From the NCBI RefSeq assembly GCF_000025865.1, contig NC_014002.1, positions 124,001 through 188,000 on the forward strand: DNA of 64,000 nucleotides, read 5' to 3'. The notes beneath the pieces are model-generated. The model did not search any database. It saw only the letters and a list, made by a program, of their open reading frames with translations, and had not been told where the DNA came from. Within the stretch, counting starts at the first letter, position 1, and the number at the start of each line of letters is the position of its first letter. Below are positions 36,944-46,013 of the stretch, in pieces. The translations under genes and the position numbers were made by a program. Source of the stretch: Methanohalophilus mahii DSM 5219. GTDB lineage: Archaea; Halobacteriota; Methanosarcinia; Methanosarcinales; Methanosarcinaceae.

Positions 36944-37170
36944 ATATATCGACTCTCCTGTTGATTTTTGATGTCTGATTAGACTTCATCCTATCATTAA
37001 ACAACTAAAATAAAAAGTTATCGATTGGCTCATGCGTTACTAAATTCAACATTCATTTAGATAGGATTATACACATATCGAAAATCTTTTTTATGAAATG
37101 TTACATTACAAATACGAAATCCAAAGTATATTATTATTATTATTAACATTTCATTTCAGGGTAGGATTCA
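36944..37170. promoter_or_regulatory. Divergent promoter region, ferredoxin and pilin-like gene
   Basis: AT-rich spacer with a (TAT)n microsatellite at about 37129-37145 just before the pilin-like gene. Several TATA-like stretches exist (TTTTTTATGAAATG at about 37087), but none stands out. Confidence 0.35.
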
Positions 37171-37716
37171 ATGAAAGATGAAAATGGCATTTCTCCCGTT
37201 GTCGGCATCCTGTTAATGATTGCCATAACCATTGTTCTTGGGGTCAGCCTGGCTTTCTTTGCAATTGGTTTTGAGATGCAGGAACCTGCACCTTTTGTGG
37301 CCCATTCAAGCGGGGAACTGGTACGTAAAGGAGATACAGATGTAGATTTCGGAGATCAAAGAGTATACATATATCATGAGGGGGGTGACGCTGTGAAAAT
37401 GTCTGAAGTTGAAACTATGGTGGATGCTACTGAAGTTTCTGGAATGAAAGCCCGTATTGTAAACTTGCCTGTATCAAAAACAGAATCTCTTGGAAACCAT
37501 ATATTAGGTGATGATGGTCTAATAGATAAGAGTGCTCCTAATTTTGAAAAATGTGGTGGCGCAATCACAAAAGAATATTTTTCTGTAGGAGAAAAGTTGT
37601 GGTTTCGCATTAATAGTGGCGAATGTCCCTTAGAAAAAGGTGACCAGATAACTGTAAAAATCATACATACGCCTACCAACACCATAGTCATAGAAGAAAC
37701 TTTGACCGCTTCCTGA
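37171..37716 (+). CDS. Type IV pilin-like protein with class III signal
   Basis: 181 residues. The N-terminus MKDENGISPVVGILLMIAIT is the archaeal pilin N-terminal signature (charged head, G-I-S-P-V-V, hydrophobic helix about 8-30), which is cut by prepilin peptidase before Ile or Ser. The mature domain is beta-rich with two Cys residues (KCGG and SGECPL) that may form a disulphide. It is probably a pilus subunit or a pilin-like surface protein. No pilus assembly genes are nearby. Confidence 0.82.
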   Translation: MKDENGISPVVGILLMIAITIVLGVSLAFFAIGFEMQEPAPFVAHSSGELVRKGDTDVDFGDQRVYIYHEGGDAVKMSEVETMVDATEVSGMKARIVNLPVSKTESLGNHILGDDGLIDKSAPNFEKCGGAITKEYFSVGEKLWFRINSGECPLEKGDQITVKIIHTPTNTIVIEETLTAS

Positions 37717-37772
37717 GAGGCATAAACTTCCCATCCAATATCTTTTTAATAGGAGGAGCTTTAGGGAAAGCC

Positions 37773-39974
37773 ATGAGCACCCCTGACAATTATATCCAGT
37801 ACTTCCCCCTGGAGCAATGTTATCCCAACCAGAAAGACGCAATGGAGAAAATTCACCGCTCCCTGCTGGAAGAAAATCTGGTGCTTTTTGAAGGGGCCTG
37901 TGGGACCGGGAAGACCCTGAGTGCTCTGGTTCCCTCGCTGCATGTGGGAAAACAATTGGGCAAAACCGTGTTCATTGCCACCAATGTCCATCAACAGATG
38001 TTACAGTTCATAGATGAGGCCCGTCAGATAAAACGTACCCATGATATCAAGGTCCTTGTCTTCAAGGGTAAGATGAGCATGTGTCCCCTGAAACAGGGGT
38101 ATGATGAATGCGAGGCCAAACGGGATAACACCTATGATCTCATGGAGATCGAAAAGGAAATCATTCTCAAAAAACAGGAATCAAAGGCTGCCTGGGATGA
38201 GTATAAATCCTCGGGGGAAGCGGCTCATGCTTCTCTGAGGGATGCAATTGATGAGGAGCGGGAAAAACTCGAGGAAAAAGCAAGTTCCCTGAGAAAACGT
38301 TCATGTGACCCTCTGTATGAGGTTTTAAGGGTAGAGGATGAAAAATTCCAGAAATGGCTTTTCCAGGATGTACGTGATCCCGAAGAGGTCAATGATTACG
38401 CCGCTGAAAACGGGATGTGTGGTTATGAACTACTCAAGCGGGAATTGAAAAATGCCGACCTTGTCATAGCCAATTTCCATCATATCCTCAATGATATGAT
38501 ATTTTCCACAATGCTGCGCTGGATGGACAAAGAACCCGAAGATATCATTGCGATATTTGATGAAGCCCATAATATAGAAAACGCTGCCAGATCCCATTCA
38601 TCCATTACTTTGACCGAACACACCATTGAAAGTGCCCTGGCTGAACTCAATGCCAATGAAAAAAGTGATCTTTTTACCTCCATGCCGGTTGAGGATGTGG
38701 AAGCCGTACTCTCCATCCTGCTGGAAGTGGTTCGGGATACCTATGATAACCGTTTCAAGTTCGGGGAACGTCAGCGTGTGGGGCGCAACTGGTATGACAT
38801 ACGCATAAGTGACCCCTATGAAAGAAATGATGTGGTCCACGCTCGTTTTATGAGGCGAATGAAAGAGACTGGTTATGGGGAGGAAAAACAGGTACAGGAA
38901 TTGCTCGGGATTGCTGCTGAAGTGGGGGGTTTACTGGATAATGCTTATCATGAGCAGTATAAACAGGGCCAGATCCCTATACTGAAACGATCTCACTTAA
39001 AACCCACAGCAGAATTTTTCTCCCAGTACCTTAAACTATCCAACAACGAGAATTATTATCCGGTACTCAATGTCCGCCGGGATCAGGGCGGGGAGATCTA
39101 TGGCAGGCTGGAGTTGTTCACCTGTATCCCGAAAAATGTTACAGGTCCGCTGCTGGATTCGATCTATTCGGCAATCCTGATGTCTGCAACCCTGAGACCC
39201 TTTGATATGATCAAAAGCACCCTGGGTATTACACGGCAGACATGCGATTTGGCCTATGGTCTGACTTTCCCTGAAGAACGCAGATTGACCATTGCAGTAT
39301 CCGTGCCTCCCCAGTATTCGCGTATAAGGGACGATCCCCAGAACCTGCAGATATTAGAACAGGTGTTACAGGACACTATTGAAAATGCCGGAGGCAATGT
39401 CATTATCTTCTTCCCGAATGCTTTTGAGGCAAAACGGTATTTCCGCAAATTCGATGGTGTGCTTGATGTAGAACTGTTCCTTGATGAAACCGGGATATCT
39501 GCCCAGGATATACGCAAGAGTTTCTTCCAGACCGGAGAGCAGGGAGGCAAAGCTGTCCTTTTTACCTATCTCTGGGGTACTCTCAGTGAAGGAGTGGATT
39601 ACAGGAATGGTCGCGGCCGGGTTGTTGTGGTTGTCGGTGTGGGTTATTCGGCATTGAATGACAGGATGCATGCCGTGGAATCTGCCTATGACCATGAGTT
39701 CGGTTATGGTGCCGGCTGGGAATATGCGGTACAGGTTCCCACGATACGTAAGATCAGACAGGCTATGGGCAGAGTGGTACGTTCACCGACCGATTACGGT
39801 GTCAGGATACTGCTGGATGGCAGGTTCATGACCGATTCCGTTACAAGACTGGGAAAATATTCGGTATACTCCTCATTTCCCGAAGATGAGAGAAAAGAAT
39901 TCCTTGATGTGGAACCCGCGAAAGTGAAATATTCCCTGCTCAATTTCTTTTCGGACATGGAAGAGCTGTCCTGA
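37773..39974 (+). CDS. xpd: XPD/Rad3-family DNA helicase
   Basis: 733 residues. Walker A is EGACGTGKT (40-48) and DEAH is at 263-266 (FDEAHNIEN). Four Cys residues in the right interval (Cys104, 113, 178, 216) form the Fe-S domain. Motif V (GTLSEGVDYRN) and motif VI (RQAMGRVVRSPTD) follow. It is a 5'-3' superfamily 2 helicase for nucleotide excision repair. A GGAGGAGC ribosome site lies 12 bases before the ATG, a little far. It heads a run of same-strand genes extending to 43279. Confidence 0.93.
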   Translation: MSTPDNYIQYFPLEQCYPNQKDAMEKIHRSLLEENLVLFEGACGTGKTLSALVPSLHVGKQLGKTVFIATNVHQQMLQFIDEARQIKRTHDIKVLVFKGKMSMCPLKQGYDECEAKRDNTYDLMEIEKEIILKKQESKAAWDEYKSSGEAAHASLRDAIDEEREKLEEKASSLRKRSCDPLYEVLRVEDEKFQKWLFQDVRDPEEVNDYAAENGMCGYELLKRELKNADLVIANFHHILNDMIFSTMLRWMDKEPEDIIAIFDEAHNIENAARSHSSITLTEHTIESALAELNANEKSDLFTSMPVEDVEAVLSILLEVVRDTYDNRFKFGERQRVGRNWYDIRISDPYERNDVVHARFMRRMKETGYGEEKQVQELLGIAAEVGGLLDNAYHEQYKQGQIPILKRSHLKPTAEFFSQYLKLSNNENYYPVLNVRRDQGGEIYGRLELFTCIPKNVTGPLLDSIYSAILMSATLRPFDMIKSTLGITRQTCDLAYGLTFPEERRLTIAVSVPPQYSRIRDDPQNLQILEQVLQDTIENAGGNVIIFFPNAFEAKRYFRKFDGVLDVELFLDETGISAQDIRKSFFQTGEQGGKAVLFTYLWGTLSEGVDYRNGRGRVVVVVGVGYSALNDRMHAVESAYDHEFGYGAGWEYAVQVPTIRKIRQAMGRVVRSPTDYGVRILLDGRFMTDSVTRLGKYSVYSSFPEDERKEFLDVEPAKVKYSLLNFFSDMEELS

Positions 39975-40014
39975 CACATATATATATATGATTGTGAATT
40001 AGTTCCAAGGTACT

Positions 40015-40974
40015 ATGATCGAGATCACATCCCCTTCAAGGCTGCACCTCTCTCTGATTGACCTTAATGCTTCCCTGGGTCGGGTTGATGGGGGAATAGG
40101 GGTTAGTCTGCAATATCCCCACATACATCTTACCGCTGAAAAAAGTGATCATTTGGAGATTACCGGCAATTCGTTACTGTACGACAAAGTGCAATCTGCG
40201 ATTTCTGCCCTGCTGCCTGAAGGAGAAGGAATCAGTATCTATCTTGATGAGGACATGCCTGCCCATGTAGGCCTGGGTTCGGGGACACAGGTGGCTTTGT
40301 GTACCGCGGCTGCGATCAACGAGCTTTTTGAACTGGGATTTTCGATCAGACAGCTGGCACAAAAGGTGGGTAGGGGTGGTACTTCCGGCATCGGTGTGGC
40401 GGCTTTTGAAAAGGGGGGTTTCCTTGTGGATGGCGGGCATCGTTTTTCCGATAAAGGCACTTTTTCCCCCTCCTCTGCCAGTCCGGCCCCGCCAGCTCCG
40501 ATCGTTTTCAGGCATGATTTTCCGGACTGGCCTATAGTGCTGGCTCTTCCTGACAGACAGGGAGCTCATGATGCACAGGAAGTGGATATTTTCAGGCAGG
40601 TCTGCCCGGTACCCCTGGAGGATGTACAGGCGATCTCTCATATCGTTCTGATGCAGATGATTCCGGCTGTGATTGAAAATGATATTGAGAACTTTGGCAT
40701 TGCACTTGACAGCCTGCAGACGCTGGGATTCAAAAAACAAGAGATCTCTCTGCAGAGCCAGCAGGTGCAGGACGTAATTGAACAGATGAGACTGGCCGGT
40801 ACCCATGGTGTCGGGATGAGTTCCTTTGGGCCTGCAATATGTGGTTTTGTTGAAAATGAGACTAAAGGGAAACGTATTGTCCGGGAAATACAAAAATTCC
40901 TGGATGAGAGTATAGGAGGTAAGGTTTTGCTTACAACTCCCAATAACACCGGTGCGGATATCAGGATGGATTAA
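40015..40974 (+). CDS. Beta-ribofuranosylaminobenzene 5'-phosphate synthase
   Basis: 319 residues of the GHMP superfamily, with SPSRLHLSLIDLN at the start, the phosphate loop HVGLGSGTQVAL and a C-terminal GTHGVGMSSFGPAICGF. This is the archaeal first committed enzyme of methanopterin synthesis: it condenses phosphoribosyl pyrophosphate with 4-hydroxybenzoate (or p-aminobenzoate) with loss of CO2. It is full-length for the family and an indicator of a methanogen. Two bases separate it from the NOP5 gene. Confidence 0.9.
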   Translation: MIEITSPSRLHLSLIDLNASLGRVDGGIGVSLQYPHIHLTAEKSDHLEITGNSLLYDKVQSAISALLPEGEGISIYLDEDMPAHVGLGSGTQVALCTAAAINELFELGFSIRQLAQKVGRGGTSGIGVAAFEKGGFLVDGGHRFSDKGTFSPSSASPAPPAPIVFRHDFPDWPIVLALPDRQGAHDAQEVDIFRQVCPVPLEDVQAISHIVLMQMIPAVIENDIENFGIALDSLQTLGFKKQEISLQSQQVQDVIEQMRLAGTHGVGMSSFGPAICGFVENETKGKRIVREIQKFLDESIGGKVLLTTPNNTGADIRMD

Positions 40975-40976
40975 AC

Positions 40977-41930
40977 TTGAATGTGAAAACCTGGTTTGCA
41001 GATATTGAAATCAATGAAGATGGAAGTGTGGCTGAATGCAGTCCCTGTACGCAGGATGTGCAGCAGCTGGCAAAAAGATTGCTTGTCTTTCAGGCAGATC
41101 CCAAACAAATCCCCCTGGCAAGTTTTGATCCCGTTAAAAAAGCCATTGAATGCGGTTTTGTATCTGGGAAAACTGAATATTATTCCCTGTTGCAGCAAAC
41201 CTGTATTGCAGCCACCCGGCTTAAGATAAAGAACTCTTATTCTCCGGATCTGCGAATAATCCATGCTGTGGAAGCACTGGATGATATTGATGAGGCGGCC
41301 AACCTGCTTGCTGAGAGATTGGGCATATGGTACGGCGAACATTTCCCCGAAGCAGGCATGTTAACCGAAAACCTGGCCAAATTCGTAGCAGAGAACGGGC
41401 TCAGGCAGGATCTGCCACAGGATTCACAGTTTCGTGAGACTGCCCTCTCGTCGGTGGGTATGGAAATGGATGCAGAGGACGGGGCTATCATAAAGGCTTT
41501 TGCAGCGGACCTCTCGTCCCTGTATGAGAGGCGTCATGTGATAGAATCCTATATTCGCAAAAATATGGAGCAGCTTGCTCCCAACCTGGAGAAGGTCGCA
41601 GGAGCTAATCTGGGCGCCCGGTTGATCAGTATGGCCGGAGGTTTGCAGTCTCTCTCCCGGATGCCGTCAAGCACCATTCAGGTAATGGGTGCAAACCAGG
41701 CCCTTTTCAAACATCTCAGAGGTAAGGCTACCTCTCCCAAACACGGTATTATTTTCAATCATCCTCTAATCAAGAATTCCCATCCCAAAATCCGGGGCAA
41801 AATGGCCCGTGCTCTTGCTTCAAGCCTGAGTATTGCAAGCAGGGTGGATGCTTTTTCCGGCCGGCTGAATCCTGTAATTAAAGAAAAACTGGATCGTAAG
41901 GTCCTGTCTATCAAGGAGGGGGATAAATGA
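40977..41930 (+). CDS. nop5: NOP5/NOP56 protein of the C/D box RNP
   Basis: 317 residues from a TTG at 40977 (GTG at 40983 possible). A coiled-coil middle and the Nop RNA-binding domain with GANLGARLISMAGGLQSLSR, STIQVMGANQALF and KHGIIFNHPLI are present. It joins box C/D guide RNA, L7Ae and fibrillarin to direct 2'-O-methylation of rRNA and tRNA. The fibrillarin gene follows with a 4-base overlap, the usual archaeal arrangement. Confidence 0.94.
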   Translation: MNVKTWFADIEINEDGSVAECSPCTQDVQQLAKRLLVFQADPKQIPLASFDPVKKAIECGFVSGKTEYYSLLQQTCIAATRLKIKNSYSPDLRIIHAVEALDDIDEAANLLAERLGIWYGEHFPEAGMLTENLAKFVAENGLRQDLPQDSQFRETALSSVGMEMDAEDGAIIKAFAADLSSLYERRHVIESYIRKNMEQLAPNLEKVAGANLGARLISMAGGLQSLSRMPSSTIQVMGANQALFKHLRGKATSPKHGIIFNHPLIKNSHPKIRGKMARALASSLSIASRVDAFSGRLNPVIKEKLDRKVLSIKEGDK

Positions 41931-42610
41931 AGGTCAAAATCTTCCATGAAAACATTTTCACGCTACAGCAGGGCAAGAAAAGGTTCCTTGCTACCAGAAA
42001 TCTTACTCCCGGCTTGGAAGTGTACGGGGAACGCCTGGTGCAGGTTGATGAAGCAGAGTACCGTATCTGGGAGCCCAAAAGGAGTAAACTTGCGGCAATG
42101 CTGCTCAAAAAACTTCCCTCTCCCTTCACAACCACTTCAAAGGTGCTTTACCTGGGCTCGGCCACAGGTACTACTGTCAGTCATGTTTCGGATATTGTGC
42201 AGCAGGGAGTGGTCTATGCAGTGGAATTCTCACCTCGCACAATGCGGGACATGTTGCCTGTCTGCGAAGAAAGGGCAAATATAATTCCCCTGCTTGCCGA
42301 TGCTTCCAAACCGCAATCCTATGCAAATGTTGTGGAGCCTGTTGATGTGATATTCCAGGATGTGGCCCAGCCCAACCAGGCATCCATTGCCCTGTCCAAT
42401 GTGCAGCACTTCCTCAAACCCGGAGGTTACCTGTTGATGAGTATCAAGGCCCGGAGTGTGGATTCCACTGCAAAACCCGATACGGTTTTTAAACAGCAGC
42501 TAAAAACATTATTGGAGCAAGATAATTCAAAATTGGAACTTGTCAAGAAGCAGAAACTTGCACCGTTTCATATCGATCATCTCGGAGTAGTTGTAAAAAA
42601 GACTGAATGA
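41927..42610 (+). CDS. flpA: Fibrillarin-like 2'-O-methyltransferase
   Basis: 227 residues; GGAGGGG lies a few bases before the ATG inside nop5. The SAM-binding motif VLYLGSATGTTVSHV and a PVDVIFQDVAQPNQ acidic strand, with KARSVDST near the end, match archaeal FlpA. It is the catalytic subunit of the C/D RNP. Confidence 0.95.
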   Translation: MKVKIFHENIFTLQQGKKRFLATRNLTPGLEVYGERLVQVDEAEYRIWEPKRSKLAAMLLKKLPSPFTTTSKVLYLGSATGTTVSHVSDIVQQGVVYAVEFSPRTMRDMLPVCEERANIIPLLADASKPQSYANVVEPVDVIFQDVAQPNQASIALSNVQHFLKPGGYLLMSIKARSVDSTAKPDTVFKQQLKTLLEQDNSKLELVKKQKLAPFHIDHLGVVVKKTE

Positions 42611-42619
42611 GGTTTGCAG

Positions 42620-42856
42620 GTGGCAGATCAGGATGAATTGAGGCAGGGTCTGGGCAAATATTTCGGTGTTTGTCCTTCGTATCATCACTCCAAGGCCTGT
42701 TTATGTAAGAATTGCCCGTCCTATCCGGGTGAAGGTTATATGTTCTGTGCTCGGGGTCCTGTATCAGGTGAGATCAGTCAGGAATGTATGTGCAATGACT
42801 GTTATGTATATCACCAGTTTGCTCTTGAAGGGGATTATTTTTGCAGAGAGGAATGA
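42620..42856 (+). CDS. DUF2769 cysteine-rich protein
   Basis: 78 residues from the GTG at 42620, with AGG(T) about 8 bases upstream; the TTG at 42614 is an alternative. Ten Cys residues fall in the pattern CPSYHHSKACLCKNCPSY, FCARG, CMCNDC and YFC, typical of DUF2769, a methanogen family that probably binds zinc or an Fe-S cluster. Its role is unknown. It lies in an apparent operon between flpA and a rhodanese-like lipoprotein. Confidence 0.8.
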   Translation: MADQDELRQGLGKYFGVCPSYHHSKACLCKNCPSYPGEGYMFCARGPVSGEISQECMCNDCYVYHQFALEGDYFCREE

Positions 42857-42859
42857 ATC

Positions 42860-43279
42860 GTGAGCAAAAATACAATTGTTGTGTTAATTTGTGTACTGGG
42901 AACTCTGGCTCTGGGGGGGTGTGTACAGCAGGAGGACGACAACACCGCATCACAACTTGAAAACTGTGAGTATTCTGATGTTTCTGCAGAAGAGGCGTTA
43001 AATCTGATTGAAGAACAGGACGTTTTCATCCTGGATGTGCGTACTCGATCTGAGTATGATGCGGGACATCTGGAGGATTCCTACCTGATCCCTGTTTCTG
43101 AACTGAAAAACCGATTGGATGAGGTGCCAAGAGATACTGCGATTCTTGTTTACTGTCGCAGTGGCAGGCGCAGTGTAACGGCATCGAATATCCTGCTTGA
43201 TGCGGGTTATTGTGATGTTTACAATATGGAAGCCGGCTTTAATGAATGGCGTTCAGCGGGTTATCCCTATATGGGATGA
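42860..43279 (+). CDS. Rhodanese-like lipoprotein
   Basis: 139 residues from a GTG at 42860 with AGAGAGGA 9 bases upstream. A lipoprotein signal (LALGGC) gives a lipid-anchored Cys near 21. One rhodanese domain (about 40-138) carries the active-site loop YCRSGRRS with its Cys intact. It probably moves sulfur or reduces oxidised sulfur compounds at the outer membrane face. Confidence 0.88.
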   Translation: MSKNTIVVLICVLGTLALGGCVQQEDDNTASQLENCEYSDVSAEEALNLIEEQDVFILDVRTRSEYDAGHLEDSYLIPVSELKNRLDEVPRDTAILVYCRSGRRSVTASNILLDAGYCDVYNMEAGFNEWRSAGYPYMG

Positions 43280-43396
43280 TTTTCTTGAATATTTGAAGAG
43301 CATCTGATTCCTGCTGTTTTTGGGTTTTGCTACTTACGAATGGTTAGTACCTAATGTTCTGAAATCTTATATCCATATGACTCTCTATAATATATT

Positions 43397-45130
43397 ATGA
43401 GAGAAAATGTCGATTCACACAGATTCTGGATATTACTGGCCAGTTCAGTAGTATTGGTATTGCTTTCGTCCGTATCCCTGGCTGCTGAGATAACAGTGGA
43501 TGACGATGGGACTGAGGATTACACAACTATTCAGGCTGCTGTAAATGCGGCAGTGGATGATGACACAATTCTTGTTTATCCGGGTACATACAGTGAGAAT
43601 GTGGATGTGGGTAAAGAATTGAACATCACTTCGGTAGGCGGTGTTTCTGTCACACATGTCTATGCAGATAATACAGATAAGGATGTATTCCATATTACTG
43701 CTGATAGTGTGACAATTAATGGATTTAATATGAGTAGAGCTACTGGTACCAGTTGCAGTGGTATACGTATTGAAGGTAATCACTCTACTATAATCAATAA
43801 CATAGTGTCAAATAATAAGCTTGGTATCACTTTATTTATTTCTGACAACAATAATATAACTGGCAATACTGCATCTGGTAACAACTATGCTGGTATTTAT
43901 CTGCAGTTATCTGATAATAACGATTTAAATGATAATATTGTATCAGAAAACAATCAATATGGCATTTATCTAGCTTCTGCTGGCGGTATTTCCAGGAGCA
44001 ATAATTTTATTAATAACACTGTCTCTAAAAATAATAAAGGTATATTCTTACAATCTCCTCAAGACAGTACTTTGACTGACAACACTGTGTTTAACAATAC
44101 TAACGATGGTATTACTCTGGATAGTTTTGGTGATCTTTTCTATGTAGAAAACAATACCCTTATTGGTAACACAGTTTTGAATAACAAGAATGGTATATAT
44201 ATTAAAAAGATTAATGGCAATGCCCTTATTGGTAACATAGCTTTGGATAACAATAATGGAATAAAGATTGATTACTCCTACTACAACAATTTGACCCAAA
44301 ATAATATATCAAATAATACCGACAATGGAGTTCATTTTGTTTCTTCCCACGAAAACAGGCTGGTTAATAACACTATATTGAATAACAAAATTGGACTACG
44401 TTTGGGCGGGTATTACGGATCATCTAATAATTTTGTTGGTAATAATTACTTCAACAATTCCAATAATGCTTATTTCGATGCAGATTCCGACAATCACTGG
44501 AACACCACAAAAACCACCGGCCCCAATATAATAGGTGGTCCTTATATTGGAGGGAACTTCTGGGCAAAATCGGATGGGTCTGGCTGGAGTCAGGAAAAAG
44601 CAGATAACGATGGAGACGGATTCTGTGACAGCATTTACGAACTCAGTGATGGTAACATAGATTATCTTCCCCTTGCCGGTGACAGTACTGGACCTTCAGT
44701 TGTCCCGATTTCTCCGATGGAACAAACAGTTGGACCTGGCGAATTGCTTGAACTGAATGTCTCGGTGACAGATGATTCTGAGATTTCCTCTGTGGTGGTT
44801 AATGTCTCAAGCGTAAACGACACAATAAATGAAGCGGTTCTTAGCAATGTCAATGGTTACTGGGTAAACAACTCTATAACTCTGGACGTAAACCCTCATG
44901 GGATGTACAATCTCAGCATCAATGCAACCGATGAGTTCGGAAATTCCAATACATCCATGAACCTATCTGTTATAGGCGAATCAACTACTCCGGGAGACGG
45001 CAATGAGGAAGACGGTGGCAACTTTGTCTATCATCCGCAGCCATTGTTTGATGTTCCCACAGGCAATCCCTTGTTGTTGGTGGGTGTACTGGGGCTTGTA
45101 GTTATGTTCTTCGTGAGAAGGAGAGAGTAA
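43397..45130 (+). CDS. Beta-helix surface protein with non-PGF C-terminal anchor
   Basis: 577 residues with an unusual N-terminus: about 12 polar residues, then the signal helix (about 13-30, ending SLAAE). A parallel beta-helix block (about 35-390, NNxxGIYL-type turns) closes with GPNIIGGPYIGGNFW. An Ig-like module (about 430-520) shared with the genes at 1 and 4856 follows. The tail is a short linker and GNPLLLVGVLGLVVMFFVRR. That resembles a sorting anchor (hydrophobic stretch plus RRRE) without PGF, so it could be a substrate of a different archaeosortase or a plain membrane anchor. The N-terminal 70 residues closely match those of the 4856 gene. Confidence 0.88.
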   Translation: MRENVDSHRFWILLASSVVLVLLSSVSLAAEITVDDDGTEDYTTIQAAVNAAVDDDTILVYPGTYSENVDVGKELNITSVGGVSVTHVYADNTDKDVFHITADSVTINGFNMSRATGTSCSGIRIEGNHSTIINNIVSNNKLGITLFISDNNNITGNTASGNNYAGIYLQLSDNNDLNDNIVSENNQYGIYLASAGGISRSNNFINNTVSKNNKGIFLQSPQDSTLTDNTVFNNTNDGITLDSFGDLFYVENNTLIGNTVLNNKNGIYIKKINGNALIGNIALDNNNGIKIDYSYYNNLTQNNISNNTDNGVHFVSSHENRLVNNTILNNKIGLRLGGYYGSSNNFVGNNYFNNSNNAYFDADSDNHWNTTKTTGPNIIGGPYIGGNFWAKSDGSGWSQEKADNDGDGFCDSIYELSDGNIDYLPLAGDSTGPSVVPISPMEQTVGPGELLELNVSVTDDSEISSVVVNVSSVNDTINEAVLSNVNGYWVNNSITLDVNPHGMYNLSINATDEFGNSNTSMNLSVIGESTTPGDGNEEDGGNFVYHPQPLFDVPTGNPLLLVGVLGLVVMFFVRRRE

Positions 45131-45165
45131 TTGGAAAGGATTTTTTACTTCTTCTCTCCTTTTCA
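45118..45165 (+). terminator. Terminator of the beta-helix gene
   Basis: AAGGAGAGAG (45118-45127, over the stop codon) can pair with CTTCTCTCCTT (45150-45161), followed by TTTC. The internal loop contains a TTTTTT run. Confidence 0.5.
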
Positions 45166-45170
45166 CATGC

Positions 45171-46007
45171 ATGTTGTATTATGAGATCGATTGGGGCAAC
45201 ATCTGGATCGAGCAGATGAAATTGCATAATGAGGCGGATGAACAGGTTCAACAGCCAGACCGCTGGGGAACGTATGCAAATGCCAAACGTTTCTGGCAAT
45301 CCTCCCGCAAGAGTGGAAAAAGACTGGAAAAGGCCCTGCAGGATATAAAACATGACAGCGATTCCCGGATACTGGATATCGGTGCAGGCCCGGGTTCAAT
45401 GGCAATTCCTCTGGCTCAAAGGGTTTCCCATGTAACCGCAGTGGAGCCGGCCGACGGGATGACCGAGGTCCTGAAGGAAAACATTGCTGATTACAATCTC
45501 GATAATGTCACATGTATCCAGAAGAACTGGGAGGATGTGGCCGTTGAGGAACTGGACGGCATGTATGATGTGATAATCGCTTCCTATTCCCTGCATGTAC
45601 CCGATATCAGGGAGGCACTGGAAAAGATCCAGCAGGTAAGCAATGGCAGGGTCTATATCTACTGGTTTGCAGGTCCGACTTCCTGGGATAAGAATTATTC
45701 ACGCATCTGGCCGCAGTTGCACGGCAGGCAATATTATCCCTCTCCCAAATGCGATGTGCTCTATAATGTACTCTATAGCATGGGAATCTATCCGGACATG
45801 GAAAACTTTGAGTTGACACATTACACCCGTTTTTCTTCCCTGGATGAGGCGGTGGAGCATTACAAACCCCATTATAAGATTGCCAATAAGCAGCAGGAAC
45901 AAATCCTGAGGTCCCATCTGGAAGAAATACTGGAAAAAGAAGGGGACGAGCTGGTCCAGGTGGGCCGCTCGTCAAGGGTAAAAATATCGTGGGATAATTC
46001 CCACTGA
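45171..46007 (+). CDS. Class I SAM-dependent methyltransferase
   Basis: 278 residues from the ATG at 45171 (an internal ATG at 45216 is possible; neither has a clear ribosome site). The SAM motif ILDIGAGPGSMAIPLAQ is followed by acidic AVEPADGM and a DVIIASYSLHVPD strand. The long C-terminal part (GRQYYPSPKCDVLYNVLY) is characteristic of a methanogen subfamily found with metal and corrinoid genes. The substrate is unknown. It converges with purH, leaving 6 bases between the stops. Confidence 0.82.
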   Translation: MLYYEIDWGNIWIEQMKLHNEADEQVQQPDRWGTYANAKRFWQSSRKSGKRLEKALQDIKHDSDSRILDIGAGPGSMAIPLAQRVSHVTAVEPADGMTEVLKENIADYNLDNVTCIQKNWEDVAVEELDGMYDVIIASYSLHVPDIREALEKIQQVSNGRVYIYWFAGPTSWDKNYSRIWPQLHGRQYYPSPKCDVLYNVLYSMGIYPDMENFELTHYTRFSSLDEAVEHYKPHYKIANKQQEQILRSHLEEILEKEGDELVQVGRSSRVKISWDNSH

Positions 46008-46013
46008 ATTTTT

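Noticed and set aside
37129-37145. TAT microsatellite before the pilin-like gene as a phase-variation switch
   Set aside because: Only about five repeats and outside the coding frame; there is too little to claim variation.
40174-40893. 239-codon minus-strand frame opposite the beta-RFAP synthase gene
   Set aside because: Antisense shadow; no start signal, no domain.
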